From: Annulohypoxylon bovei var. microspora
Taxonomy: Eukaryota > Ascomycota > Sordariomycetes > Xylariales > Hypoxylaceae
Assembly (NCBI GenBank): GCA_022836615.1
Contig: MU405234.1
Coordinates: 62,001 to 126,000, forward strand
Length of the DNA: 64,000 nt
Direction: 5' to 3'
The position numbers and the translations under genes were made by a program. The notes beneath the pieces are model-generated. The model searched no databases. It worked only from the letters and a program-made list of their open reading frames with translations, and was not told the DNA's origin. The first letter of the stretch is position 1, and each line of letters begins with the position of its first letter. Below, piece after piece: positions 12,901 through 24,376 of this stretch.

Positions 12901-13345
12901 GTTGTAAATCGGTACGATCGTCACCATCGGGCCACGAGGCTCTAGGACTTCGACCTTCCTCTCCAGCCCTATCTTCTTCGACCTCGCGTATGGTCCCAGC
13001 CTGATGCGGCGCGAGTGACCCGTTCGCGTTGGTCACTATTTTCAAAGACGAAGGGGTATTATGGTTCTTAGCAGAAGGGGCTTCTTGATTTTGAAGGTCG
13101 ATGGTGTCTGCAGAGTTCGAAAAGAAAGGTGAACTGTTAGCTAGCACAGCACAAGGAAACAAAAGAACAATTCACAGTCCAAAGACAAGGGGTTGGTTGT
13201 TGGATTGTAATTATTATTTTTTCTCAATCCCTCCCCTGCCTCTCAAAAGCGTGGTTAGAGCGCGGTAGGGCGTGGCCAGCGGAATAGTATTGTAGATCAA
13301 GGAACCTTGGAACTTACCAGCCCGAATCATCTGGGGTCTTGTCAT
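9967..13345 (-). CDS. BUD14: BUD14-family SH3 protein, predicted polarity/PP1 regulator
   Basis: Homologue of yeast Bud14, a cortical SH3 protein that acts with PP1 (Glc7) and formins in polarised growth. Exons on the minus strand: 13345-13318 (MTRPQMIRA), 13107-12490, 12378-11941, 11886-11813, 11757-10090 and 10029-9967; about 962 aa. Exon 2 carries acidic runs and a His-rich stretch. The SH3 domain lies at about 316-372 (DFEFVYALHTFVATVEGQAN, then TMVLLDDSNSYWWLVRVVKD, GYLPAEHIETPTERLARLNK). Next come TMLGDQAEKTKNPLKTAIKR, a long Ser-, Glu- and Lys-rich tail, and a terminal WLARKQRLRGTV. Unspliced, the frame is interrupted by TAG at 12406-12404. A GTGAGTATAC donor at 12489 and a GGTAG acceptor ending at 12379 remove it as a 111-nt in-frame intron, but the branch site is weak. 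All other junctions are strong. If the intron is not real, the gene is broken or carries an assembly error. A 14-codon upstream ORF lies at 13458-13414. Confidence 0.85.
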
Positions 13346-15513
13346 TGTGTTATTTTTTTCCCAGGGAGTCCGTGGAAAATCAATTCCCACGGATCGGTGT
13401 TAAATGAACTCTGTTATGGGTCCGTTTCGTTCATAATATGACAACAGCAGTCGCTCATGTATTCCCTAAAATTTAATTTTCTGCCTTGAAAGTTCTCGTT
13501 CTTGTTCTTGTCCTTCCCTGCGCCTCTCTCCCTCTTCCTATTCCTCGGGTGCGCAGGCAATGGAATTGGTGGAATTGGTGGAATAGGTGGATTCGTCGCA
13601 AGGGGCTGGGCGGGAGATAGAGATGGAGACTGGAGACTGAAGACTGGAGAAAGTTGGTCGGGTTTACCCTCGACCACGCCTCGACTATGAACCAAGGACC
13701 AGGCGAAATGCCAATGCTAATGACCCAATCACCCTATGTCCACCTAACTTTAATTCCTGAACAGTGGGCAGTAGGCAGTGAACAGTGGACAGTTCAGTCG
13801 ATATACGATCGACGTACAATTGTGAGTCGCGTAGATCTCGGGTGAATTATTTTCGTGGTTACGACGGTTAGGATTCTAAATATAGATAGTAATCAAGTCG
13901 AAAGGTAGTTGAAATGTGGTGAGATGGAATGGAGATTTATTTTTCATACAACTCGAAGGGGAAAAAAAAAGTTATCATCCATCCCACCTACCAAAAAATA
14001 ATTCCCTGTATCAGTCACTAGTCGGGGGGGAATCAGTGATCAGTTACAACATAAAATGCTAAAGGAGGCCCTGCAGATTACGGTCGGATTGGGGTTGGTT
14101 TGAAACATGGTTTTAACAGGGGCACGAGGACTGTTTAGTGGCCGCCAGGTATTTATTCAAGCTGGCTGGCTGGTCACAGGTACCTAAGTATTCCGGTAGG
14201 GTATTGAAGTGGGGGTAAGTGGCTTTACAAGATGAAAATAGGTACATACGTACATATTACCCTTGTACCGAATACAAAATTCGGCCCTAGTGTATTCCTT
14301 GCATATTAAATCCACATTATTTCGTACCGATAAGTGCTCTTGCTCTTGAAGCTACATCGAGAGAGATCGTAAATCTTGGTCTTGATGTGATACAAGACAC
14401 AAGCTTGCAAATTCCGTCTATCGTGGATTGTTCATCGTTCAACTACCTAGTATTACATTTTTAAGGTTATCAGCGCAGTTATTGGCATTCATTGCTTCTC
14501 ATAGTCTAGACAGGTAGGTATCTACCTACCTCTAGGTACTCATGCTCACGAATAAGACTGTCACCTTACCAAATATGTGAAGATAACCTTGTTAGATACT
14601 GACTGTGATCACCTATTAATACCTACCTAGGTATTCACAGGTTTTTAAGTGTTTCAGTGACAGAACATTCCAATCAGCGTTGACTATGACAAAAAAACAA
14701 TATGCGTAAGTCAATAGTGCCAATTGGTATGCGAATCAGCCATACATCACACTATTGCCAGCGCCAAACAAACGTATCCATTCCGAAGAACTATTGGCAT
14801 GCACCTTCAAAATCTGAAAGAAACAAATCAGCAAAATAATAAGCATACGTATAACCTCGTTTATTGACAACGCACTCACCAGCTCGATGTTATATCCATT
14901 CAATATTCCAACTTCCATATACCACCATTACAACGCTTCCTATAGCCTGCTGTTCCTGCGTTAGTGTGAAGTTGGGGGCTATCTAATTATGGAAAACATC
15001 GCAACTTTGGATCTAACTAACCGATTAGTGGTTAGGGGCTCCTCCCGAGTTAAAACCCCCTCACAACGCATCGTTTCTCGGTGCTCAACCAACATATCGA
15101 GTATTTTATATAAAGAGCTTCATAATCATGGTTAGCTCTTCGACTATACATGTATGTACATGTATGTCTAAAGATGCACTGCATGTGGTAGTTATAGTCA
15201 TCTACAGAAAAAGTCTTAGGTACATAGACGCTATGTTATGCATCATCGGAAAGCCGATAACTATTACCTCCGAGGAAAAAGGGAAACCTCCGCCATGACG
15301 TGTTATACTCATGCCCGATGGATTTATAAAATACTTTTTCGAACTCTCTTTTATAGCCACAAGCCGGCTTGTGCCGTGGAATTCGGTTGTGGCTGGAGTC
15401 TTGACATCATGGACTCATTAGTCTTAGAAAGTAAACTGAAGCTTCAAACAACCTCCAATTAGAGAAGGCATAGTATAGTTTCAAGTTAGGAAAACAGGTA
15501 GTTACGGCTTATA
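13346..15513. promoter_or_regulatory. Divergent intergenic region between BUD14 and photolyase genes
   Basis: About 2.2 kb between divergently transcribed genes. On the BUD14 side a CT-rich leader carries a 14-codon uORF (ATG at 13458, TAA ending at 13414). The middle is AT-rich, with ACCTACCT/AGGTAGGT words at about 14515-14540 and 14622-14636. No light-response element can be assigned by eye. No gene recognised. Confidence 0.45.
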
Positions 15514-17527
15514 ATGGGCAAACCACGTGTTGTATACTGGTTTCGGACAGATCTCCGGCTTCATGATTCCCCTGCCTTGAAAGCAGCTCTTGACTTAGAT
15601 CCGGCCGTTTTGTGGCCTATCTTTACTTGGGATCCTCACTACGTATACCGGGTTAAGGGAGGAGTAAATAGATGGCAGTACCTGTAAGCTATGGTCTTAT
15701 GATAGTCAACTAAGCCAACTGCTGATTCTACCAGGCTTGACTGTCAGGCCGACCTTTCAGAATCTATTTCAAAACTTAACAATAAGTCAAAGCTATTCGT
15801 TCTGCGCGAAGCTCCACAGACACTCCTCCCCAAGCTTTTTAGAGCATGGGAAGTGACGCATCTTGTTTTCGAAAAGGACACAGATCCTTATGCCCGAGAA
15901 AGAGACAGGGCCGTAGTGACCTTAGCGGAAAAAGCTGGTGTTCATGTCGTCTCTCGGTATGGCCGCACATTGTGGGATAGCGACGAAGTTGTCGCCAAGA
16001 ATGGAGGGAAGCCAACTATGTCTATCACCCAACTTCGGGCCGCTGGGCGAAAAGTCGGGGAGATACCTAGGCCTATACCCGCACCGAGTTATCTACCCGA
16101 TCCGGGAGATATGCCTGTTGACTTCGAGCAGGACAAGCCAGAGACCGAACCAGATCTGAATGCTTCATATCGCGACAAAGCCGACAAGACATATTCGAAT
16201 ATCGCAGGACCAAAAGGCGACTTTGCCATCGCCACTCTTCAAGAGCTTGGTTTCTCCGTGCCAGCTACCACGCCGCACCGTGGTGGTGAGAGGATCGCTC
16301 TCGGGAGGTTGCAAGAGATATTTTCAGATGAGAAATATGCTGCTACTTTCCAGAAACCGAAAACCAGTCCAGCAGCATTTGAACCACAATCAACAACCCT
16401 CCTATCACCAATGCTGCATTTTGGCGCCCTTTCGCCGCGCCATTTCTATTGGAAAGCACAAGATCTGGTCGAAAAATATGGCCAAGGGGCATCCACACCC
16501 CCTGAAAGTCTGACGGGTCAGTTGCTATTTCGAGACATGTATTTCGCAGCTCAAGCTGCAATTGGGTCTTCTTTTGGTAAGCGTATTTTCGTGCGCTATA
16601 TCGGTGTTTTTTTTTGAGTGGGTTTTAACTTCATATGATAAAGCCCAGACCCTCGACAACACGTACTGTCGATTCATTCCCTGGCACCTCCCTTCAAAAG
16701 TAGGCGCTACAGATATAGGTCATTCTGCGGTTAGTGGCGAGTACCATATTGACTCACCACAAGCAGAGAGGTGGTTCCAGCGCTGGAAGGTGGGTGTGAC
16801 GGGATTTCCATTTGTCGACGCTCTTATGCGTCAACTATGCGCCGAGGGTTGGATTCACCATTTAGGCCGCCATGTGGTAGCTTGCTTCCTCACTAGAGGT
16901 GGATGCTATGTACACTGGGAGCGTGGAGCAGATGTATTTGAGGAGTTGTTGATCGACCACGAACCAGCCTGTAATGCTGGTAACTGGCAGTGGTTGAGCT
17001 GTACCGCATTCTATTCTCAGTACTTCCGTTGCTACAGCCCCGTTGCTTTCGGGCAGAAATGGGATAAGAAGGGCAAATTCATACGGAAGTGGGTTCCGGA
17101 ACTCAAGAATTTAGATGAGAAATTCATTTACGAGCCGTGGAAGGCCAGCCAGGTGGCTCTTAACAAAGCAGGTGTAAAAGTCGGAGGTGATGGTCTTCAC
17201 GAGAAAAGGGACGGGACATACCCGGCCCCTATGTTTGACTTCGGAGAGAGGAGAAGCGTTTGTATTGCTGCGATGAAGAGAGCTTATTCCATTGGCCTCC
17301 ATGGGGGTGACGATAGAGTTAAGAATGGGACTTGGAAAGAATTATTTGAAGAAGTGGGTGAAACAGAAATGGAAGGTCTAGGTGGCAGTGACGACGATGG
17401 CGAGCATGCCGATGATGCTGATTATCAAGGAAAGAAAGATGGAAACCACGGCAAACACGCAATAAACCGGGGTACGGGATCTAAGGAAGGGCCAATGGAT
17501 AAGTATGCTAAAAGGGTAAAAAGGTGA
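15514..17527 (+). CDS. (6-4) photolyase / PHL1-type cryptochrome
   Basis: Flavoprotein of the photolyase/cryptochrome family, expected to use blue/UV-A light to repair (6-4) pyrimidine photoproducts in the nucleus and possibly to signal light. Exons 15514-15683, 15735-16576 and 16644-17527; 631 aa. The N-terminal antenna domain starts MGKPRVVYWFRTDLRLHDSP. The FAD domain includes TGFPFVDALMRQLCAEGWIH and the following HLGRHVVACFLTRGG at about 400-420. This holds the His pair typical of the (6-4)/animal cryptochrome clade rather than the N-R-x-R-M of class I CPD enzymes. Then come VFEELLIDHEPACNAGNWQW and SCTAFYSQYFRCYSPVAFGQ. The last 70 or so residues are an acidic then basic tail ending YAKRVKR, a possible nuclear localisation signal. 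The closest named fungal relative I know is PHL1 of Cercospora. Subclass is inferred from motifs. Confidence 0.9.
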
Positions 17528-18157
17528 ATCTTAGTCGGAAGTTACCTTTCATGTTCTGGATCATTCTCAGTTGTATAACCTCTGAGACGCCTACTTAGTT
17601 GTATGTTGGGAAGACCTTATATTAAGACATTTGTCTTTAGCAAGATATAATCGAAGATTTGTGATGTGTTGAGTGTGACTTTGATGTCGTGATTCAAGAA
17701 CATGTAGTAGACTAGATGTATGTATTCAATTGATGTTGTAAGCCGTAACCCGAATCGAAGCTTCCCCTAGATACTTTCTAAGAGGCTGGGTACTCCTTCC
17801 TACCTGAGTTCCCACGACATCTATATCTCGTAAGTTTCGTGGCGTCTGTTGGCTACCTACTACTAGAAGTAGTGACTAGGAAATATGCTTAACTGTGTTT
17901 CTGGTTATCTGTGACCTCCCTACTACCTACCTAAGTAGCACCTATAATCCTCATATGAAGCATTGTTAGATTTTTTAGCAACCTCGCTCTCTATGATGTA
18001 TATTCACTTTGGATATTCGCACCCTTGCGCCAACCATGAATTAGTCCCGTATTCATTTTACCATTTATTCTAGAGCACCATTCGGCTTTAGACATCCCCT
18101 AAGTCTCGATTCTATAGTATGTGTGAACACATATTCTTATCGAAGTAATACCTCACA
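17528..18157. other. Intergenic, no gene seen
   Basis: About 0.6 kb of AT-rich DNA between two plus-strand genes, with a CTACCTACCTAAGTAG word near 17923. Presumably the photolyase 3' region and the promoter of the next gene. Confidence 0.4.
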
Positions 18158-18856
18158 ATGATAACTAAAATTTCTAGGCAACGTCGAGAATCATTTTGCC
18201 GAAGGGCAAGAAGACGGGACGCAACCTTGCATTCGCTCTATGCAGGGAGACATAACAGAAGCCAGCATCACCAGCAGATTGGGGCCGACATGCCGTCCAC
18301 CGTCACATTCAATACCAAACATATCATGAGCCAAAACAATAATGGGTACGGGAAACCTTCGCAACCGACCGTCGTCTCTCAAACCCTAGCGCCGGGACGT
18401 ATTTTCGAGCACGCTTCATTTTCATATCCCCCAGTTGAGCGGCCCGCCAACAATTTCGAGATCTATGGCCTGGCCCTTGGGACGTGCTTCCTCGCCTTAC
18501 TTCTGGGGTGGATTCTCGTTATAGTTACACGGGAAACCATCGACCTCTTCCGTAATAATGCAAACGAACCTAGCCAAATAATGGACCCAGAAAGTGGCTA
18601 CACACAAGAAGGTCAAACCCCCAAGGAGAGCGTGTCATTCCTATCCAACTTAGGAAATGTACCATCAGAAGCAGAGGAACTCATCAAATCAGTACGACGG
18701 GCGAGCGTTAATGTTGCTACGGGACTCAAGAGGGACGTGGGCTTGTTTAGGAGAAAGGCGGATCCTACGCGGCACCGAGTGGATGAGGAAGCGGCCCTGG
18801 CCGAGACTGGAAAGGAGGGAACTGAGACGAAAGGCCCTTTTTTACCTCGAACATAA
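18158..18856 (+). CDS. Hypothetical single-pass membrane protein
   Basis: Single-exon frame of 232 codons, unrecognised. One clear transmembrane segment lies at residues about 102-124 (IYGLALGTCFLALLLGWILV), preceded by a Pro/Ser-rich region. A polar tail follows with a possible amphipathic stretch (SEAEELIKSVRRASVNVATG, then LKRDVGLFRRKADPTRHRVD). The first 44 residues are Arg/His-rich and look less protein-like; ATG codons at 18290 (MPSTVTFNTKHIM) or 18326 are reasonable alternative starts. There is no signal peptide. Real gene status rests on length, a single well-formed membrane segment and an open frame with ordinary codons; function unknown. Confidence 0.55.
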   Translation: MITKISRQRRESFCRRARRRDATLHSLYAGRHNRSQHHQQIGADMPSTVTFNTKHIMSQNNNGYGKPSQPTVVSQTLAPGRIFEHASFSYPPVERPANNFEIYGLALGTCFLALLLGWILVIVTRETIDLFRNNANEPSQIMDPESGYTQEGQTPKESVSFLSNLGNVPSEAEELIKSVRRASVNVATGLKRDVGLFRRKADPTRHRVDEEAALAETGKEGTETKGPFLPRT

Positions 18857-19331
18857 CAGACACAGAATGTGATGTCTGCAGAAAGGAGGAGCAGATAACT
18901 CGGCGCAGAAGGAACCATCGCAGTATCCTACGCCTGTTTGAGGGATCCATAGACGTCGAAGATGAATTATGAAAGAACTGGTACTCTTGGCAACTTCAGT
19001 ATGGGAGTTTGAGCGCAGAGAATACAGGAAATTGGTTACAGAAGAATTTTCCAATGGCCTTCTAGGGTTTCTGCTCGTTAATTGTATATGCTTTCCTCTT
19101 AGAGCGCTTGGTATAGGTACAGAGCATCCCAGAGAATCGCGTTCAGCCCACTGCTATTTTTTATGCACATAACAAAGCGAAAATTTCCGAATGCACTCGT
19201 TCCAATTATGCCCTTCTCGAGGTGGCCGAGTCGTCTATCGATGTTGTTGCTGTTGTACAGGTACAAAAACGCTCACGAATGAGATGCGTTTCGTCAAGAG
19301 TTTCCATCCAGAGCTGGGGTCCAGTTTCACC
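18857..19331. other. Convergent intergenic region, nothing recognised
   Basis: About 0.47 kb between the 3' end of the orphan membrane-protein gene and the 3' end of MIC10; both transcripts should terminate here. No other feature seen. Confidence 0.4.
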
Positions 19332-19666
19332 TCATGCCCTTCGCTTCAGCTCTTGTGATGCTTGTTTTAGGCTCCAGTTGCATTCTTCGTATGCTCTGCC
19401 GGCGCCGAAACCTACTCCCACAAATGCTGGCCATGCTCTTCGTCGGAATAGTAGGACAGAGAAGACGACGCCAAATCCGAGACCGAGGGTTGATTTTATG
19501 AGCATATTGGAGATGCAACGGTCCCACTGTAGGTTTTCCATATTAGCTACTCTTTGTATAGTAGAGACCAAGTAATAGGATTATGGTATACCTTCTCGTT
19601 CAAAAGTGCCTCGCTCACGGGTCTAGAGACCGTGCTGGGCGGCGCGGGAACCGACGTCTCGGGCAT
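19332..19666 (-). CDS. MIC10: MICOS complex subunit MIC10
   Basis: Small inner-mitochondrial-membrane protein that oligomerises to bend the membrane at crista junctions. Two exons on the minus strand: 19666-19592 (25 codons, MPETSVPAPPSTVSRPVSEA) and 19526-19332 (64 codons plus TGA). A 65-nt intron with donor GTATACC and acceptor ACAG joins them in phase; 89 aa, the usual family length. The diagnostic region WDRCISNMLIKSTLGLGFGV is followed by a hydrophobic segment. Next comes the positive loop LLFRRRAWPAFVGVGFGAG, whose second glycine-rich membrane helix drives oligomerisation, and then RAYEECN. The two-helix hairpin with a positive turn and GxGxG motifs is intact. It is divergently paired with URB2. 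Confidence 0.95.
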
Positions 19667-20058
19667 AATGACGGGAACTATGATAATGACAAATTAGCTT
19701 TAATTGAGAAGCTAACAGGTTCACAAAGTCTCACTTTTCAAATTGGCTTTTGGTGAACGTTCTGGGAGGATTGTCGTCACTAGGATAATAGACAAGAAAG
19801 CAATCAGGTCATTGATGGAGCTTCAATCGGCCTGCACATGCTGATACCCGAAGGCGGTAAATCCTAGCAGTGCTAAATAAAGTTTAGCGCGGACGGCAGA
19901 ATTCTTGAATTTTTTTAGATTTTCTAGATACCGCGGGGAGCTCCATAAAAAAAGTTCGAGCTTTCAATTGAGTTTTTGGAAACAGCCTTCTTGTACTTAG
20001 TACAACTTGTAATAAATATTTCGACACCTGGCAATGCCGACGATTGCCCAATTTCGCA
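19667..20058. promoter_or_regulatory. Bidirectional promoter between MIC10 and URB2
   Basis: Only 392 bp separate the ATG of MIC10 (minus) from the proposed ATG of URB2 (plus), so both promoters must lie here. The DNA is AT-rich, with no obvious TATA consensus at a fixed distance from either start. Confidence 0.55.
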
Positions 20059-23000
20059 ATGGAGGTGGATAGTGATTTAGGGGTAAGAAAACTACAACAT
20101 ATTTTATGTGTTATTTGCACAATAAGCCTGCCTACTTATGTAGGCGTATAATTAGAAACTAATACCATAATCTAGTCGCGCCGGCTTGCTCTAATAAGAG
20201 CCGTTAGGACTCTCGACGAAGATGGAACAATCGCGCTTCCCGATAAAATCCAAAGACTTTGGTTATTGCTTTCGGAAACCAAGGGTACAAGATTTCATGG
20301 TGTTGAAGAGAATATATTGCGATGGCTATTCAAGCATATGAGTGGCAACACCGAGGATGCTGAACAAGTTCGGCGTTACCCTCTCACTTGGACTATTCTG
20401 AGCCATGTCTTTCCCAAGATTCCGTCGCAGACTTTGGGAAGGTCGTTAGCTTCCCTTCGCTTTATCTCTGTTCTCCATCAGGCCATAGGCGACATCACTA
20501 CCGCCCGACGAAAGGCACCTTCATCCCCGACTCAGACGAATGGAATTGCTCCGGAGAAAAAGAAGAAACGGAAGCGAGGCACTGAATTTCCCTCGGGTAT
20601 TGAGGAACTTCGTACTCCTGAAGGCTGTATAAAGTCGGCTACCGAACTCTTCAGGGCTTTGAGCAGTCTTCTTGACCAGGGAAATCATCGAACAGGACCT
20701 AGCGCCGCGGAACAAAAAGTCGGGACCGAACATATCAAATCGCTTTTCTCTTCATCTAACGACGAGACTAGAGATATTGCTGCAGGACTGCTTTTGACTT
20801 GTGATCGTTCACTCAGCGTTGACCGTGGTATTTCCCGAGATCAAAAACTGTGGATTGGAATTATCGCTACTCTATGGAACCTTCGTCTCCACAACAAAGA
20901 TGACAGTCTTGAGTTTGCTAGGCACATGTATGTGCCAGCCTGTTTCATTCTGACGAGGTTGCGTGGTCTGGCTGGAGTCGCGCCTGTAATAGTGGCTAGC
21001 AATACCGCCAAGGACCTTTGGATTCGACAGCTCGAGCAGTTTCTAAGCGCCTACTTCATCCGTCCAGCAAGACACACGTTTATAGCAGGTGAAAACATTC
21101 AGGTTTTAGAGACCACACTAGGGCTCTCACAGAGGAACCTAGGCGGATCAGCTATTATTACATGGGATGTGGCGGCAAGAACTCCTCGAGATTCGAGCAA
21201 TCCGAAATCCAAGGCTGAGCATTCATCATGGGCTCAAAATGTCTTTGAAATCCTACTTAATGCGATCCAGCCTTTAGAGCCCCTAGTTCGGAATCAAGTC
21301 ATGGTTCAGATGCTAGAAACGGCTATCCAGACTAATTCCGTCCCAAACACAGTAGCCCTCCGTGCGGTATGCCGAGAATACGCCTTGGGGTTGAACGAAA
21401 TCGACTGGAGCCTAGTTTCCAAAATCGTTGCTTGCGATGCCGATGTGTTCCTCATGGATGATACCTTGATGAAAGACATCCTCGACAGAATTAGTTCATG
21501 TTTAAGTTATGATCCCATTGCGAAGGAGATCATTGTCACCGAGATCATTCTTCCTTTAGGAGACGCATTTGCAAAGACACGCAATTTCTTGGGCTTCGTC
21601 GAAAAATGGTATGACTGTCTTAGTGAGAGTGCCACGGGTTCTTTGGATCAAACTATATGGTTCGATGTTAGAATTCGACAAAGGGTTGCTAGCATTTTGC
21701 AGAGCTCGCTGACTGGCACGCAACTATTACGTATATTGGACCGCCTAGATTCACCAGATGCTCTTATTGGAGCGGCCTTGGTCGTCCTTGATGGTATTTC
21801 TGCTGGAATCACCGAGGAAGATTTTATCAATAATGCCGATTCCAAGATTTTCTCCGCGGCTTTCAAAGACAAGACGTACGAAAACCTCTCGCCTTCTGTA
21901 TCGTCGCTGAGATGGCGTATTGCTGGTCGGCTAGCTTCCTGGGAAACATCCGACGAAGTTCGTCGACTTTGGTCCGAGTTAAAACCATCGCTCAAGCATA
22001 TCCTCAAAAAATCAGCTTTATCTAATCTCGAAACATTCGAAGCATTCGCTTGTTGTCATAAGCTATGGCTAGCAAACTATCCCGGTGGTAAACGCGAGGC
22101 GGACCTAGCTAAACTGATAAGCTCATTCCTCGAAAGACTTCCTACCGGGATGAAAACCAAGGATGATCTTTCTGTGTCTCAGCCCTATCTGAACTATATC
22201 TTTCGTTACCTACCAAAGCTTGTGGAGTTTCCAAAACAAGAGGCAGTCAACTTCAGAGATCTCATTACGAACTTATTTTTATTATGGCGTTGTGAGAAAG
22301 AATCCACAACCGGGGTTCTTGATGATACCCTACGGTCACTTATACACAACCTTGATTGTGAAGATAATGAAGCGTTTATTGATGCCCTTATATCACAGCT
22401 TCTCGATACACTTGATAACACACAGGCTCAACCCGATTGGAAGCAGCCGCAGATCTTCTCGTTGCTCTTAATTCTTTTAGAATTTCCACGAGAAGCCTTC
22501 ACAAAAGGACGTCGCAAACGCATCATGTCTTGGTGGAAGAGATGTATATCGAAGACAACTGAGTATGCATCACATGATTCACATTTTGCGGCAGTCATGC
22601 TCCGGTTGCTAGTCAAAGTCATGCATCAACCAACATTTTACGAAGTAAGTCATTATTCATCGTATTTGATGTATCAAACTAAACGTTTATTAGAACATGG
22701 AATTTCATGATCTTATTCTTATCTCTTCGAAATTGCCAATCCATGACAAGAACATTCTCGCTCTGGTTGAGAAACTCATCGACCTGACACTAAGGTGAGT
22801 AACAGCAAATCTTCACACCCCTTCTGAAGCTAATGAGCTACAGGCAAATGGTTACTAGCACCGAAGGACCTTCGCTAGCCTACTTGACTAGTGCTTGTGA
22901 TTTTGCGGAGAGCATTACGCTTGATATAATAGAATCCACAAACGTTCGAATGCTTTTAGTAAAAGGCCTATTTTCTGCGTTGGATAAATACAGATCTCAC

Positions 23001-24376
23001 AGTTCTTCTGCCATCCTAGACTCGATAGCAACGAAACTATCAGAAGTGATAGTAGCTACTTTGTCTCTGATTGGGGATAGGTATAAGACTACAAAAGTAA
23101 CCGCTGGGGATGAGTTCGAACTGTTTCAGCTTTCTATCGCATTAAGCGGAGCCGCATGCCTTGCCGAAGCGAGCGAACCAAGAATAATTAAACTTCCAAA
23201 GGAGACAACCGATCATTTAGAGAGCATAAGCGCATCCTTCATATCGAGCAATCTCGAAATTGGTTGGAAGCTACGGGCATGCCTCTTTAGACACAACCCC
23301 GACCTATACGACACTGCCGATTTATCCGCACAGCTAGACCAAGCATCCGAGACAGTTGACGAAGGCTTGGTGTATGACTTGGTGGATGCTTTCTTTGGAA
23401 AAGGCGACCTTAGAGAGGATGCTACAAGTGATAAGGTGCTTGGCGAACTAATTACTAGTGGCAAGCTGACTGCCGGGCCTATCGGACGTCTACTAGCTAT
23501 CAGGAGGCTTGTTGAGCTACATCAAGGTGAGTGTCCCCAGATTTATTGTTAGTAGCAATTTCATCTAACGTCATTTTAGGACCTATTGCCCCAAATGGTC
23601 TCGGTAAGAATCGAGAGATCCTTGACCTTGGCGCCGTACACGAACGACTCGCGTCCCTACTCAGTCGAGTGGAATCGCCCCGCCATTTCAAACAGTTGGC
23701 AGAAATCTTGGTATTGTTAGTTGATAAACATGCCAGCTCGATGACCCAAATCAACGTGGAGGCAACTCTAAGTAGCGTCGTTCACGTGTGTTCGCAAAAA
23801 GGCCCCAAGATCCACGGGCCTAAAGTAGCTGGCGAGATCTACGACAAGTTATACAAGCTTGTGGCTCTTATCCTCAAGAGACACCGACTCCGGTTAAGAG
23901 GACATTTTCCAATCCTACTTGCCGCGCTGCGAGCACTTCTCAGCACCTTGCTCTCCGATCCTACTTTAACAATAAACGTAGCATCCTTGCAAGCACATCC
24001 GCCATGGCTCGAATCACGTCTAAAAGCGAGGCACGCAGAGCGATTTACTCGCCTTCTCACACTAATATGCGAGCCTAGCGCAGCATCTGTAGCCCGCTCG
24101 CGGTCGAACGAGCTAGATTCTGCCACGGATGCTGCCAAGCGAGCCGCGGGGCAGGACATGTTCGCCGTCTTGGAGCTTTACATCAAGTTGCAACTCGAGA
24201 CGACCATCCCTCGAGAAGTCAGAAAGGCGCTCGAACCAGGTGTATATTCCATCCTCGACATTACGCCTCAGGGATGCAGGAGAGTGTTGAACGAGTCATT
24301 GGACGCGAATGGACGTGCTATATTCAGGCAGATGTTCGCGGATTACAAGAAATTTGGGAAGTGGTCTGGTGTTTAA
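20059..24376 (+). CDS. URB2: Urb2/Npa2 family nucleolar ribosome biogenesis protein
   Basis: Nucleolar protein of the Npa1/Urb1-Urb2 assembly, needed in yeast for early 60S pre-ribosome formation and 27S rRNA processing. Five exons: 20059-20082 (inferred, MEVDSDLG), 20176-22644, 22694-22794, 22844-23526 and 23580-24376; about 1357 aa, in the range of fungal homologues. The N-terminus after the first splice reads SRRLALIRAVRTLDEDGTIA and ILRWLFKHMSGNTEDAEQ. The bulk is helical-repeat-like. The conserved C-terminal Urb2/Npa2 domain, about 1130-1357, contains RHRLRLRGHFPILLAALRAL and ends GRAIFRQMFADYKKFGKWSG followed by V, the usual terminus. Internal introns are unambiguous. The 24-nt first exon is chosen because its ATG, GGGGTAAGAA donor and TCTAG acceptor at 20175 keep phase; an in-frame TAG lies at 20173. 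Confidence 0.9.

Noticed and set aside
19210..19250. Possible tRNA A-box (GGTGGCCGAGTCG)
   Set aside because: No matching B-box (GGTTCGAATCC-like) within range and no clover-leaf pairing seen; it lies just 3' of MIC10.
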